From DYRG01 sp041161065 (GTDB lineage: Bacteria; Pseudomonadota; Gammaproteobacteria; Beggiatoales; Beggiatoaceae): a DNA stretch of 64,000 bases. Positions 1 to 9,227 of the stretch are shown here, in pieces; the stretch's first letter is position 1; every line of letters begins with the position of its first letter. The stretch is from positions 39,793 through 103,792 of the forward strand of contig JBEAVE010000018.1 of NCBI GenBank assembly GCA_041161065.1, in the 5' to 3' direction. A program made the translations under genes and the position numbers. Under the pieces are notes generated by a model, which was not told the DNA's origin, did not search any database, and saw nothing but the letters and a program-made list of their open reading frames with translations.

Positions 1-351
1 AGGACTGTATTGACCTGCGTAAATTCCTCTCACAGTATATTTGGGCATATATCCATTAGTATGGTGAGAAACTTGAAATCCCGGGACGGTTTCTAGCACT
101 TCACTTAAATTTGTTGCACCAAGGGCTTGAATATCTTTATCGGTAATAACCGTTGTTACCGCAGGCGCATCAGATATATTTTGTTTCAAACCGGTCGCCA
201 CAGAAACGATCGGAATTTCCATCAGTTCTTCTAAAGAAAGGGATTGCAATTGTTTAATTCTGGCGGCGTGTTGTTCCTCATCACTTAATGAAGTTGCATG
301 CGCTAAAAATGGAATTACATTCGCCATTAGAAAAATATATCGTTTATTCAT
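1..351 (-). CDS. TonB-dependent receptor, N-terminal part (cut by window edge)
   Basis: The reverse strand reads openly from an ATG at 351 to the window edge (117 codons). Residues 1-20 form a short signal peptide ending near A-H-A. A stretch LSLEELMEIPIVSVATG follows, then a plug-domain-like region with APAVTTVITDKDI, a leucine/valine-rich segment ending in VPGF, and the start of a VRGI motif. This order (short acidic leader, 'V-S-V-A-T-G', APA-V-VIT, VPG, RG) is typical of the plug domain of TonB-dependent outer-membrane receptors of the vitamin B12/colicin receptor type. The substrate cannot be told because the beta-barrel lies outside the window. It is divergent from holA, with 74 bases between the two starts. 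Confidence 0.85.
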   Translation of the reverse strand, partial: MNKRYIFLMANVIPFLAHATSLSDEEQHAARIKQLQSLSLEELMEIPIVSVATGLKQNISDAPAVTTVITDKDIQALGATNLSEVLETVPGFQVSHHTNGYMPKYTVRGIYAGQYSP

Positions 352-366
352 TTTATTTTATCCGGA

Positions 367-396
367 TTCAATATTCGGTGCGCGATAGTGTACAAT
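367..396 (+). promoter_or_regulatory. Putative sigma70 promoter for holA
   Basis: TTCAAT and TACAAT hexamers are separated by 18 bases, and the -10 lies about 30 bases before the holA start. This is inferred from the match only; the -35 is weak. Confidence 0.4.
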
Positions 397-425
397 AAGG
401 ATCAGGAAATAAAAAGAGAAACATT

Positions 426-1460
426 ATGAAAATTAAAGCAAACCAATTAGCCGCTCAACTAAAAAATGCGCCGCTAGCAATGGCTTATTTATTAGTAGGT
501 GAAGAACCGTTGCAACAAATGGAATGTGGTGATGCGATTCGCCAAACGGCATTTCAAGCGGGTTTCAACGAGCGCACCGTTCTAAGCGTCGAAGCACATT
601 TCAACTGGCAACAATTAACCGCTGCCGCTGCGGGTTTATCCTTATTTTCAACCCAACGTTTAATTGAATTACGATTCGCCGATAAAATCCCCGACAAAAC
701 CGCCGCCGAAACCTTAGCCGCGTATTTCTCCAAACCCCCGAAAGATACGATATTTATCATGAGCTTGCACAAATTGCCCGCCGCCAATCGCAAAACAACG
801 TGGTTTGAAATTTTTGACAAAGTCGGCATCATTGTCGACATCACCCCGCCCGACGATCAACAATTGCCCGCGTGGTTGGCGCAACGCCTCGCCCAACACG
901 GCATCAAAGCCACTCCGCAAGCCGTCGCGTTATTAGCCGAGCGCACCGAAGGTCATTTGTTAGCTGCCGCGCAAGAAATTGAAAAAATTAAACTTTTATT
1001 TCCCAACACGCCGATCGATGAATCACACATTTTAGAAGCCGTCGCCGACAGCGCACGATTTGCCGTTTTCGATTGGCTCGACACCGTCATCGCAGGGCAC
1101 GCCGCCAAAGCCGCCCGACAATTGCACCATTTGCGCGCCGAAGGCTTGGAAGCCGCCATCATGGGTAGCCTTTTAACCCGCGAAATCAGAACCTTATGTC
1201 AATTAGCCTACGCCAAACAACAAGGTCAAGCCTTAGAAAGTTTATTTCCTCGTTTCAAAATTTGGCAGCCCGCCAAGAAAAGTGCCGTTACCAAAGCGAT
1301 TTCTCGCCACTCCGTCATGAAATGGCAGCAATTAGTGCAACAAACCGTTATTTTAGATAGAACGTTGAAAGGAATGCACATTGGAAATGTTTGGGAACAA
1401 CTCCTATTTCTCACTATGCAAGTCGCGGGTGTTTCTCTCAAGATAAAAGCGATGTCTTAA
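426..1460 (+). CDS. holA: DNA polymerase III subunit delta
   Basis: HolA is the clamp-loader subunit that opens the beta sliding clamp, working with DnaX and HolB. The 344-residue length matches the family. The N-terminus MKIKANQLAAQL followed by YLLVGEEPLQQMECGDAIR is the characteristic HolA start (the E. coli protein has 'YLLLGNDPLLLQES'), and the C-terminal half holds the helical collar region (DRTLKGMH near residue 313). It begins a short rightward unit: the next gene starts one base after its stop, so the two are probably co-transcribed. In many gammaproteobacteria holA follows lptE; here a divergent TonB receptor occupies that side. Confidence 0.9.
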   Translation: MKIKANQLAAQLKNAPLAMAYLLVGEEPLQQMECGDAIRQTAFQAGFNERTVLSVEAHFNWQQLTAAAAGLSLFSTQRLIELRFADKIPDKTAAETLAAYFSKPPKDTIFIMSLHKLPAANRKTTWFEIFDKVGIIVDITPPDDQQLPAWLAQRLAQHGIKATPQAVALLAERTEGHLLAAAQEIEKIKLLFPNTPIDESHILEAVADSARFAVFDWLDTVIAGHAAKAARQLHHLRAEGLEAAIMGSLLTREIRTLCQLAYAKQQGQALESLFPRFKIWQPAKKSAVTKAISRHSVMKWQQLVQQTVILDRTLKGMHIGNVWEQLLFLTMQVAGVSLKIKAMS

Positions 1461-1461
1461 A

Positions 1462-2451
1462 ATGAATAATGCTTTAGAATTTCAAGAATGGATTTTGCCG
1501 CAAGTTTCTCGAACCTTTGCTCTAACTATTCCTCAATTACCTAAACCACTTATTTTAGTGGTGAGTAATGCGTATTTGTTATGTCGAATTGCGGATACCA
1601 TTGAAGACGATCCTCAATTAACAACAGAACAAAAAACGACCTTTTCAAATCATTTTATCAGTGTCGTGAATGGTCAAGAAAATCCTCAAACTTTTGCGGA
1701 ACAACTTGCACCTTTATTATCAAAGAAAATTCCTAAACCTGAACGCGATTTGATTATTAATACGGCTTTGGTCATTGAAATAACCCACAGCTTTAATACC
1801 TATCAACAATCTCAATTGATTCGTTGTATTAAAATTATGAGCAACGGCATGGCAAAATTTCAAAGAACTGCTTCCTTAAATGGATTACAAAATATAGAGG
1901 AACTCAATGAATATTGTTATGTGGTTGCGGGGGTGGTGGGAGAAATGTTGGCGGCATTATTTAGTGATTATTCCAAAGACATTGCAAAATATCAAACTCA
2001 ATTAGAGAAACTCGCGGTTTCATTTGGGGAAGGTTTGCAAATGACCAATATTCTAAAAGATATTTCAGATGATAGAGAACGAGGGATTTGTTGGCTACCC
2101 AAAGACATATTTGAAAACGGTGATTTTTTTGATGAACAAACGTTTCATCTTGGTATAAAGAAACTCGTTGCAATAGCTTGTGAACATTTGCAACAAGCCA
2201 TGAATTATATTTATTTGATTCCGAAGCAAGAAACAGGGATTAGAAAATTTTGTTTGTGGGCGGTGGCGATGGCGGTTTTAACTTTGCGTAATATTGCTAA
2301 AGAAAAAGGTTTCTATACGGGGAAACAAATTAAGATTTCACGCAATACTGTGCGAGGGATTATTGTGGTTTCAAATGCGCTAATTAAACAAGATAAAGCA
2401 TTGCAATTTTTATTTGAAAAACTTATAAATGAAGTGAAGAATTCCGCATAA
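1462..2451 (+). CDS. Squalene/phytoene synthase family protein
   Basis: This is a head-to-head prenyl transferase of 329 residues. The two Asp-rich Mg-binding motifs are visible: DTIED at residues 45-49 and DISDD at 200-204. The family signatures VSRTFAL (residues 14-20) and YCYVVAGVVGEML (151-163) are also present. The Y-C-Y-x-V-A-G-x-V-G-E-M pattern is closer to squalene synthase (two farnesyl diphosphates to squalene via presqualene diphosphate) than to phytoene synthase, so a role in hopanoid or sterol precursor supply is likely but inferred. No squalene-hopene cyclase or desaturase gene lies in the window. Its last 29 bases overlap the tail of the convergent gene on the other strand. Confidence 0.85.
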   Translation: MNNALEFQEWILPQVSRTFALTIPQLPKPLILVVSNAYLLCRIADTIEDDPQLTTEQKTTFSNHFISVVNGQENPQTFAEQLAPLLSKKIPKPERDLIINTALVIEITHSFNTYQQSQLIRCIKIMSNGMAKFQRTASLNGLQNIEELNEYCYVVAGVVGEMLAALFSDYSKDIAKYQTQLEKLAVSFGEGLQMTNILKDISDDRERGICWLPKDIFENGDFFDEQTFHLGIKKLVAIACEHLQQAMNYIYLIPKQETGIRKFCLWAVAMAVLTLRNIAKEKGFYTGKQIKISRNTVRGIIVVSNALIKQDKALQFLFEKLINEVKNSA

Positions 2452-3055
2452 CAACAGCAATCAAATGCGTAATGGCGAGTTTTAATTCGTCAAAACTATT
2501 CACAAAAACCACGCTTTGACAATCCGCTAACATGAGTTGTAATTCAGTTCGGGTTTGTCGACCTGCATTTACATACGCCAATAAATGAGAAAAAACTAAA
2601 TTTCCAACCTTTTCTTTGAGAGCAATATTCTCGAGCAACTCGTCTTTATTACCTAAGCCAATCGGAGAGAAACTTTCTCCCCCATCATTAAACCAAACAA
2701 TGCTCATTCGATGTAATCTCGCATCGTCCATAATTTCTAACATGGTCATTGAAGCAATTGTGGTTGGCGTGATTTCATAAATGCGTAATTTAGCGATTTC
2801 ACGAGCGCGTTTTTCTTGTAGTCCGTCGATGTCCCAAATATACTCTCGACCATGCGTAAGTTGATGAATTTGTGGATCAAAATAACTCCATTCCTTTTCA
2901 TTTAACCATTTGGCGAGTTCATCACGTCCACGATTTCTTTCCGTACCCTTTTCGGTTTGAATATTACACGCGCCACCTGTAAATAACAAAGGTTTCACGC
3001 CATTTCTCATCATTTCTGATGTAACAAGCATTTTGTGAGGAACAATGCTGTCCAT
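2423..3055 (-). CDS. Nucleoside 2-deoxyribosyltransferase-like protein
   Basis: This is a protein of about 210 residues. The frame opens at a TTG (3067), but the first ATG (3055, MDSIVPHK) or the later MLVTSEMM are more natural starts; no strong ribosome binding site decides. The LLFTGGAC motif near the N-terminus, the YFDPQI segment, and the later short motif TMLEIMDDAR, with an acidic residue in the place where such enzymes keep the catalytic Glu, together resemble the Nuc_deoxyri_tr2 / YtoQ group of Rossmann-like glycosidases. The assignment rests on these short motifs only. It reads in the same direction as coq7, whose stop codon lies just upstream at 3058-3060. Its 3' end overlaps the squalene synthase-like gene tail to tail. 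Confidence 0.4.
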   Translation of the reverse strand: MDSIVPHKMLVTSEMMRNGVKPLLFTGGACNIQTEKGTERNRGRDELAKWLNEKEWSYFDPQIHQLTHGREYIWDIDGLQEKRAREIAKLRIYEITPTTIASMTMLEIMDDARLHRMSIVWFNDGGESFSPIGLGNKDELLENIALKEKVGNLVFSHLLAYVNAGRQTRTELQLMLADCQSVVFVNSFDELKLAITHLIAVVMRNSSLHL

Positions 3056-3057
3056 TT

Positions 3058-3696
3058 TCAAATCCAATACACAGTGGAAGTCATGATTTTGGAGGTTTGT
3101 TTCATCGCAAATTTAACGGTTTCTGGCAATGGTGCACCGCCTGCTTTAATGGCTTCGGTGGCGTGGTGTTTCTCATCGATTTTCATTTGCTCTAAAATTG
3201 CACGACTTTTCTTATCATTAATGGGCAATTTTTTCAAATGCGCATCGATGTGTTTAACGACTTGGCGTTCGGTTTCTGCGACAAATCCCAAACTCCATTT
3301 GTCGCCCGCAATCCCAGCGATTGCACCCATTGCAAAAGAACCGACATACCAAAACGGGTTCAAAAGGCTTTTGTGATCATTAAATTCATTCAAACGTTGT
3401 TCACACCACGCCAAATGATCATTTTCCTCTTGCGCGGCGCGTTGCATACTTTGATGAACGGCGGCTGTTTTAGCGGTGAGAGCTTGCCCTTGATATAAAG
3501 CCTGTGCGCAAACTTCTCCCGTATGATTAATGCGCATTAAACGAGCAGAAAGTTGTTTCTCGTTCTCTGATAAATCGGTTTCTGGAATAGTTTCTGCGGG
3601 ATTTGAACGTTCGGTAATTTGAGGTTGTCCAAACACCGTTCTCAGCCCTTGATCAAAATTGACAATTAATCGGTCTAAAAAGTTTAATTCACGCAT
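3058..3696 (-). CDS. coq7: Ubiquinone biosynthesis hydroxylase Coq7 (2-octaprenyl-3-methyl-6-methoxy-1,4-benzoquinol hydroxylase)
   Basis: A di-iron monooxygenase that adds the last ring hydroxyl in ubiquinone synthesis, doing the job of UbiF where that flavoprotein is absent. The frame is open to 3738, but MRELNFLDRLI at 3696 is the usual Coq7 start, giving 212 residues. The carboxylate/histidine iron ligands are visible in order: INHTGEVCAQALYQGQ, then EENDHLAWCE, then AETERQVVKH, then the terminal IDEKHHATEA. It stands alone rather than in a ubi operon, followed by the deoxyribosyltransferase-like gene. Confidence 0.92.
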   Translation of the reverse strand: MRELNFLDRLIVNFDQGLRTVFGQPQITERSNPAETIPETDLSENEKQLSARLMRINHTGEVCAQALYQGQALTAKTAAVHQSMQRAAQEENDHLAWCEQRLNEFNDHKSLLNPFWYVGSFAMGAIAGIAGDKWSLGFVAETERQVVKHIDAHLKKLPINDKKSRAILEQMKIDEKHHATEAIKAGGAPLPETVKFAMKQTSKIMTSTVYWI

Positions 3697-3828
3697 TATT
3701 TTATCACTCAATAGTTTCGAAACTTTCTCACTTAGCAAGCCAGTTCATAAAGTTCAAGGTTTCATGCTTCTAGACTTCTCTCCAATCAACTTTTTCAATG
3801 GAATAAAGTTAGTTAGCCAATGTTCTCG

Positions 3829-4074
3829 TTATTCTGGTTCTCTTGCATAAATTGTAATAATATTTTTAATGACATCTATTTCATACTTATAAACCTGAAA
3901 TGAATGGTCATCGAAATTTAGTTCCGATATAAATCCATCGGTATTCGGTGAAAGAAGTTTGACGATCTCATTTGCATTCATCATCTGATCACTTATAGAA
4001 ACCTTCAAGCCCTTGAACTTGACACGAACCCTAGTTGCACCAGTATTCGAAAATAAAAGTAGGTATTCATTCAT
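3829..4074 (-). CDS. Small hypothetical protein (81 aa)
   Basis: An 81-residue frame with an ATG start and no signal peptide or membrane segment. It is mixed alpha/beta in character, with a basic N-terminal half (TRVRVKFKGLKVSI) and an acidic middle. I do not recognise the family. It lies 44 bases downstream of lpxA on the same strand, where lpxB is usually found. An alternation of hydrophobic residues in the last third (VYKYEIDVIKNIITIYA) suggests a real beta-rich fold, but coding status is only moderately supported. Confidence 0.45.
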   Translation of the reverse strand: MNEYLLLFSNTGATRVRVKFKGLKVSISDQMMNANEIVKLLSPNTDGFISELNFDDHSFQVYKYEIDVIKNIITIYAREPE

Positions 4075-4118
4075 ATTATTAGTTTCTCCTAAGACTCAAC
4101 TATTTTTTCTCTCTTAAA

Positions 4119-4889
4119 TTAGCGGACAATTCCTCTTGTAGCATTTTGGAGGAAATCAATGAAATGTTGGATTTCTGGGCAATGCGGTAAAAGGGTTTCT
4201 AGGGTTTCAATCGCGGCATTGGTGGTGAGGTTTTGTCGATAAATAATTTTATAAGCCTGCCGCAAATAATTGAGGGTTTCTGGAGAAAAGCCGCGTCGTT
4301 TCAACCCCTCTTTATTTAAGCCGTTGGCTTTTGCGCTATTTCCCGCTGCCATAATGAACGGAGGGACATCTTTAAGCACGATCGATCCACCGGCGATGAA
4401 ACTGTGCGCGCCGATGCGGCAAAATTGATGAACGCCCGTAAATCCGCCTAAAATCGCGTAATCGCCCACCGTCACATGACCTGCCAATGACGCATTATTC
4501 GCGAAAATCGTGTGATCGCCCACAATGCAATCGTGCGCGAAATGGGTATAAACCATGAGCCAATTGTGGTTTCCAATTTTAGTGATGCCGCCGCCGCCGC
4601 TTGTGCCGCGACTCATCGTGCAAAATTCGCGGATTTCGTTGTGATCGCCGATTTCTAAATAGCTGCGTTCGCCGGCGTATTTTTTGTCTTGGGGGTCTTC
4701 GCCGAGTGACGCGAATTGATATATCTTGTTGTTTTTGCCGATTTTTGTCGGACCTTTGATGACGACGTGCGAACCAATCGATGTGCCTTCGCCGATTTCG
4801 ACATCTGCGCCAATGATGCTGAACGCACCAATCGTGACATCATCGGCGATTTTGGCGGCGGGATCAATGATGGCGCGCGGATCAATCAT
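4119..4889 (-). CDS. lpxA: UDP-N-acetylglucosamine acyltransferase
   Basis: LpxA catalyses the first step of lipid A synthesis, moving a 3-hydroxyacyl chain from acyl carrier protein to UDP-GlcNAc in the cytosol. The N-terminal two-thirds is a left-handed beta-helix of hexapeptide repeats (IGAFSIIG, IGEGTSIG, IGDHNEI). The catalytic His corresponds to His119 in the AHDCIVG segment. The 256-residue length is close to E. coli LpxA (262), and the helical C-terminus is present. The start overlaps the fabZ stop by 8 bases, so the two are translationally coupled. lpxB, the normal next gene, is absent here. Confidence 0.96.
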   Translation of the reverse strand: MIDPRAIIDPAAKIADDVTIGAFSIIGADVEIGEGTSIGSHVVIKGPTKIGKNNKIYQFASLGEDPQDKKYAGERSYLEIGDHNEIREFCTMSRGTSGGGGITKIGNHNWLMVYTHFAHDCIVGDHTIFANNASLAGHVTVGDYAILGGFTGVHQFCRIGAHSFIAGGSIVLKDVPPFIMAAGNSAKANGLNKEGLKRRGFSPETLNYLRQAYKIIYRQNLTTNAAIETLETLLPHCPEIQHFIDFLQNATRGIVR

Positions 4890-5334
4890 TGGGAATTTCT
4901 CGATGAATGCACATTAACTCGGCGGTCGCGGCGATTTTGTCGTCGACTTTAGCGGTCGCGGTGTATTTCCACACGCCCCGCGCATTTTTTTGCAAACGCA
5001 CATCGATCAGCAATTGATCGCCGGGTTCGACGGGATTTTTGAAACGCGCATTATCGATTCCTGCTAAATAATACAATGACTTACTATCGGGTTGGGCTTT
5101 GGCGGTTTTGAACGATAACACGCCAGTCGCTTGCGCCATCGCTTCAACCACTAACACCCCGGGCATCACCGGACGAATGGGAAAATGCCCCAAAAAATAC
5201 GGTTCATTAAACGACACGTTTTTGATCGCAATCAAATAGTCGCCAATTTTGTAATCAATGACTCGATCGATCAACAAAAACGGATAACGATGCGGTAAAT
5301 GTTGCAAAATATCGTGAATATCCATCGTGTTCAT
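4882..5334 (-). CDS. fabZ: 3-hydroxyacyl-[acyl-carrier-protein] dehydratase FabZ
   Basis: This hot-dog fold enzyme dehydrates 3-hydroxyacyl-ACP in fatty acid elongation and competes with LpxA/LpxD for the same substrate pool. At 150 residues it has the family length. The active-site His is His50 in LGHFPIRPVMPG and the catalytic Glu is Glu64 in VVEAMAQ. Its gene abuts lpxD and overlaps lpxA, the standard arrangement that ties phospholipid and lipid A synthesis together. Confidence 0.96.
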   Translation of the reverse strand: MNTMDIHDILQHLPHRYPFLLIDRVIDYKIGDYLIAIKNVSFNEPYFLGHFPIRPVMPGVLVVEAMAQATGVLSFKTAKAQPDSKSLYYLAGIDNARFKNPVEPGDQLLIDVRLQKNARGVWKYTATAKVDDKIAATAELMCIHREIPND

Positions 5335-6356
5335 TATTGTTTCTCCAATTGCCGCAAACGCCGAACCATATTATCTAATTCCTTGAATCTTAAATGATTT
5401 TTATGCCACTCTGCATTGATTTGTAACGGCACACCCGAAGAATACACGCCCGCCTCCAAAACAGATTGCAACACCGTCGACCCGCCGGTAATTTGCACGC
5501 GGTCGGTAATGTCCAGATGCCCCGCAATTCCCACGCCGCCGCCAATCATGCAGTGTTTGCCAATTTTGGTGCTTCCCGCCACGCCCGAACAACCCGCCAT
5601 CACCGTGTGTTCGCCAATGTGGACGTTGTGAGCGATTTGGATTTGATTGTCGAGTTTCACGCCGTTGCCGATCACGGTATTGCCCAACGCGCCTCGATCG
5701 ATGGTGGTATTTGCGCCAATTTCCACGTCGTCGCCGATTTCCACGCCGCCGAGTTGTGGAATTTTCACCCACCCGTCCGCGCTGTGCGCCAATCCAAACC
5801 CGTCCGCCCCGATCACCACGCCTGCATGAATGATCGCTCGTTTGCCGATTTTAACCCCGTCGTAAAGCGTAACATTCGGATAAACTAACGTTTTTTCGCC
5901 GATCTGTACATTTTTTCCAATTACACAACCCGCTGAAATATGGACAAAATCATCGACGCGGACATTTTCATCGATCACCGCATGGGCATCGATGCGGGCG
6001 GTTGGGGAAATTATTGCGGACGGATCAATGACAGCCGACGGGTGAATACCCGCAACAGGTTGAAATGTCGGACAAAATAGTGCCGCCGCTTTGGCGTATC
6101 CCAAATAAGGATTTTCCATTAACAACACGGGAACTGGGCAATCGCGCTGATCGCGGGGGGCTAAAATGACGGCGGCGGCGCGAGTTTGTTTGAGGGCTTT
6201 TCGATAGGCGCGGTTGGTAAAAAAGCTGATGTGAGAAGGTGTTGCGTCGTGCAAACCCGCGATGCCGATCACAACGGATTGAGCGATGTCTGGAGTGGGC
6301 GACTCCAGTTGTGCGCCAATGTGCGCGGATAGCGCGGCAAGGGTGAACGTTTTCAT
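5334..6356 (-). CDS. lpxD: UDP-3-O-(3-hydroxyacyl)glucosamine N-acyltransferase
   Basis: LpxD catalyses the third lipid A step, N-acylating UDP-3-O-acyl-glucosamine. Residues 1-100 form the uridine-binding domain (FTNRAYRKAL, VLLMENPYLGYAK), residues 103-310 the hexapeptide left-handed beta-helix, and the C-terminus is a helix (MVRRLRQLEKQ). The catalytic His is His243 in QIAHNVHIG. The length of 340 residues matches E. coli (341). It shares one base with fabZ and follows skp by 18 bases. Confidence 0.96.
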   Translation of the reverse strand: MKTFTLAALSAHIGAQLESPTPDIAQSVVIGIAGLHDATPSHISFFTNRAYRKALKQTRAAAVILAPRDQRDCPVPVLLMENPYLGYAKAAALFCPTFQPVAGIHPSAVIDPSAIISPTARIDAHAVIDENVRVDDFVHISAGCVIGKNVQIGEKTLVYPNVTLYDGVKIGKRAIIHAGVVIGADGFGLAHSADGWVKIPQLGGVEIGDDVEIGANTTIDRGALGNTVIGNGVKLDNQIQIAHNVHIGEHTVMAGCSGVAGSTKIGKHCMIGGGVGIAGHLDITDRVQITGGSTVLQSVLEAGVYSSGVPLQINAEWHKNHLRFKELDNMVRRLRQLEKQ

Positions 6357-6374
6357 CGACGCACGCCTAAGAAA

Positions 6375-6902
6375 TTACTCGCCGCCTTGCAAACGACTGA
6401 GAATTTTATCGGTAATATCGACGCGAGAGTTTGCGTACACCACGCCTTCTCCCACCACTAAATCATAGCCTTCTTCTTTCGCTAACGCATTGATAGCAGT
6501 GAGAATATCTTTTTGCAGTTTGTTAATTTCGTCAGAACGGCGAATGCTAAAATCTTCACGAAAGACATCTAATTCTCGTTCTAAATCGCGGCGTTTGGTG
6601 CGAATATCCTGAGTCAATTTATTGGCTTCTGCCTGACTCATGGTTTCTTCTTCTTTGCGCAGTTTTTCTTCGAGGCGGCGCAATTCTTCTTTTGCCTTGC
6701 CGACCTTGCTTTCGCGGTTGGTAAATTCTTGTTTCAGGCGAGAATCCGCGTCTTTAGCTTGCGGCGCGCCATCCAAAATTTTCGGAATATTGACAAACCC
6801 AATCCGCAACCCTTCTTCTGCGATGGCTAACGATGACGCGCTTCCTAAGGTTAAGGCGGTCATCAAATAAAAAAGTGATTTTTTCAAACGTAACTCCATC
6901 AT
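6375..6902 (-). CDS. skp: Periplasmic chaperone Skp / OmpH
   Basis: Skp is a trimeric periplasmic holdase for unfolded outer-membrane proteins on their way to BamA. The 175-residue product begins with MMELRLKKSLFYLMTALTL and an A-x-A cleavage site near residue 29. The mature start IGFVNIPKILDGAPQAKD is typical, followed by a long charged coiled coil (about residues 60-120, rich in K, E and R) that makes the tentacles. It sits between bamA and lpxD, the conserved order. Confidence 0.93.
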   Translation of the reverse strand: MMELRLKKSLFYLMTALTLGSASSLAIAEEGLRIGFVNIPKILDGAPQAKDADSRLKQEFTNRESKVGKAKEELRRLEEKLRKEEETMSQAEANKLTQDIRTKRRDLERELDVFREDFSIRRSDEINKLQKDILTAINALAKEEGYDLVVGEGVVYANSRVDITDKILSRLQGGE

Positions 6903-6925
6903 AGTAATTTATCCAAGTTAAAATC

Positions 6926-9223
6926 TTAATTGAAATTAGCCCCTAAAGTAAATTGGAACACCTGCGTTTCATCTTCAGGTTTATTATTCAAGGGCTTAGC
7001 CAAACTAAAACTGAGCATACCAAGCGGCGACAACCAAATCGCTGCCATGCCCGTCGACGACCGCAAACTGCTTCGATCAAAATCTTCGCGGCGCGCATAA
7101 ACATTACCAATGTCAAAGAACGCTGACAAGCGAAATCGTTGGCTTTCTTTAGCGAGCGGCAGCGGGAAAAACAACTCCACATTCCCCACCGTGCGCAGCG
7201 TGCCCCCAAAAGGACGTAAATTCGAATCGCGCGGACCTAAAGTATTTTCCTTATAACCCCGCACGCTTCTCGGACCGCCCGCCACGTAATTCTCAAAGAA
7301 AGGAAAATCCGTACTTCCGTAGGCTTTTCCGTAACTTGCATCGGCATTGAGCATTAACGTATAGTTTTTCACCAACGAGTAATGCCACGACCATTTGCCG
7401 CTCAATTTGTAATATTTGAGTTTATCGCCGCCCAATGGCAACGCGATCTCCCCGCCCAGCGATTGTAGCACACCACTTTCAGGGAATAATATCCGATTGC
7501 GCGTGTCGTGCGTCCAACCTGTTGATAATTTAAAAATATTGAAGTTATCGCCATTTTTTCCAATATAATCAGACACTTCTTTAGCACTATTGGCGGTAGT
7601 TTTCACTTGCAAATGCTCAGGTTCGATGCCAAAACGCACCGAATCGTGCTCAGAAATCGGAATCCCGTAACCCAACGTGCCGCCAAACGCATCGAGCGCG
7701 TAACTACTTAAATTCGCTTGTTCGGCATCGGTTTTACGATAATACATACCAAAACTTTGGCTAATCCCATCGACCGTGAAATACGGATCATAATAACTAA
7801 AACTGTACAACGTTTGAACTTTACTGGTGTTAAATCCGATACTTACGCGATTGCCGCTGCCCAAAAAGTTATCCTGACTTACGCTTGCATTAAAAAGCAC
7901 ACCCTGCGTTTGTGAATAACCGATCCCCGCCATAAAATTTCCCGACGGACGCTCGGTAACACTATAATTTATATCCACTTGATCGGATTGTTCGGGCACG
8001 GGAACGGTTTCGACTTTCACGTCTTCAAAAAAATTCAAGCGATCCAAGCGTTCACGCGAACGTTTAATTTTAGCGGTCGATGCCCACGCGCCCTCCATTT
8101 GCCGCATTTCTCGGCGCAACACTTCGTCGCGGGTTTTAGTATTGCCCGCAAAATTAATCCGCCGAACGTAAGTTCTTTTACCCGGATCAACAAAGAAAGT
8201 TAGCACTACATCGGTGCTGTCTGGAGAAATCGGTTCAGGCACCGGATTAACATTTGCAAAAGTATAACCGTCATCACCTAATCTTTCCGCTAAGGCTTCC
8301 ACACTGGCAGTAATTTGTTTGCGAGAAAACACACTGTTATTTTCAATCTTAATTTTCTCTCGCAATTCTTGTTCTGGCACAACCAAATTTCCTACCAATT
8401 TAATATCGGTAATTCGGTGTTTTTTACCTTCGGTGAGATTAACCGTGATATAAATATCTTGTTTATCGGGTGTGATAGAAACTTGAGTTGAATCGATGGA
8501 GAAATTCAAATACCCTCGATCCAAATAAAATGATTTCAAGGTTTCTAAATCGGCGGCGAGCTTTTGTTTCGCGTATTGATCTGAGCTCGAAAAAAATGAC
8601 CAAAAAGTGGTCGGGCTTAATTCAAATTCATCAAGCAATTCTTTATCTGAAAACGCTTCATTTCCAACCAATTGGATATGTTTAATGGCGGCGGCTTTTC
8701 CTTCCGAAATATCAATATTAATTTTCACTCGATTGCGTGACAAATCGGTGACAGTGGATTTAATTCGCGCCGCATAACGTCCTAAACTAAAATATTGGCG
8801 TTGCAATTCCAATTCAACCTTTTCTAAAATCGACCGATCAAAAACTCTACCTTCCGCAAAACCGATGCCTTTCAAGGCTTTAACTAAATTATCTTTCTCG
8901 ATTTCTTTATTGCCTTCAAAGACAATTTCAGAAATCGCGGGGCGTTCGGTGAAATAGATTACCAATACCCGATCATCTTGCCCAAATTGAATGTCATTGA
9001 AAAAGCCTGTTTTAAATAACGATTTCAAGGCTTGTTCTGAGGTTTTGTTATCAAATTGATCGCCTGTTTTCAAAGGTAGATAATTAAACACTGTTCCCGC
9101 TGAAATCCGTTCTAAACCTTCTAAACGAATATCCTCAATTTGAAAGGTATCCAATGCCATCACCATCGAGGAAAATACGACGCTGATACTTAAAAAAATG
9201 CTTTTTATTCCATGTTTCATCAT
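6926..9223 (-). CDS. bamA: Outer membrane protein assembly factor BamA
   Basis: BamA is the core of the BAM complex that inserts beta-barrel proteins into the outer membrane. The frame opens at a TTG (9235), but MMKHGIKSIF at 9223 begins a proper signal peptide ending in A-L-D. Five POTRA repeats occupy roughly the first 420 residues (first one F-x-I-x-D-I-R-x-E-G-L-x-R-I). The Omp85 barrel follows, with the loop-6 motif VRGY in GGPRSVRGYKENTLGPRD and a C-terminal Phe-x-Asn strand. At about 765 residues it is slightly shorter than the E. coli protein (810). Confidence 0.96.
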   Translation of the reverse strand: MMKHGIKSIFLSISVVFSSMVMALDTFQIEDIRLEGLERISAGTVFNYLPLKTGDQFDNKTSEQALKSLFKTGFFNDIQFGQDDRVLVIYFTERPAISEIVFEGNKEIEKDNLVKALKGIGFAEGRVFDRSILEKVELELQRQYFSLGRYAARIKSTVTDLSRNRVKINIDISEGKAAAIKHIQLVGNEAFSDKELLDEFELSPTTFWSFFSSSDQYAKQKLAADLETLKSFYLDRGYLNFSIDSTQVSITPDKQDIYITVNLTEGKKHRITDIKLVGNLVVPEQELREKIKIENNSVFSRKQITASVEALAERLGDDGYTFANVNPVPEPISPDSTDVVLTFFVDPGKRTYVRRINFAGNTKTRDEVLRREMRQMEGAWASTAKIKRSRERLDRLNFFEDVKVETVPVPEQSDQVDINYSVTERPSGNFMAGIGYSQTQGVLFNASVSQDNFLGSGNRVSIGFNTSKVQTLYSFSYYDPYFTVDGISQSFGMYYRKTDAEQANLSSYALDAFGGTLGYGIPISEHDSVRFGIEPEHLQVKTTANSAKEVSDYIGKNGDNFNIFKLSTGWTHDTRNRILFPESGVLQSLGGEIALPLGGDKLKYYKLSGKWSWHYSLVKNYTLMLNADASYGKAYGSTDFPFFENYVAGGPRSVRGYKENTLGPRDSNLRPFGGTLRTVGNVELFFPLPLAKESQRFRLSAFFDIGNVYARREDFDRSSLRSSTGMAAIWLSPLGMLSFSLAKPLNNKPEDETQVFQFTLGANFN

Positions 9224-9227
9224 AACG

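Noticed and set aside
5401..5888. Long frames opposite and beside lpxD
   Set aside because: They overlap a fully conserved gene in other frames; composition is Arg/His/Asn-rich with no known domain.
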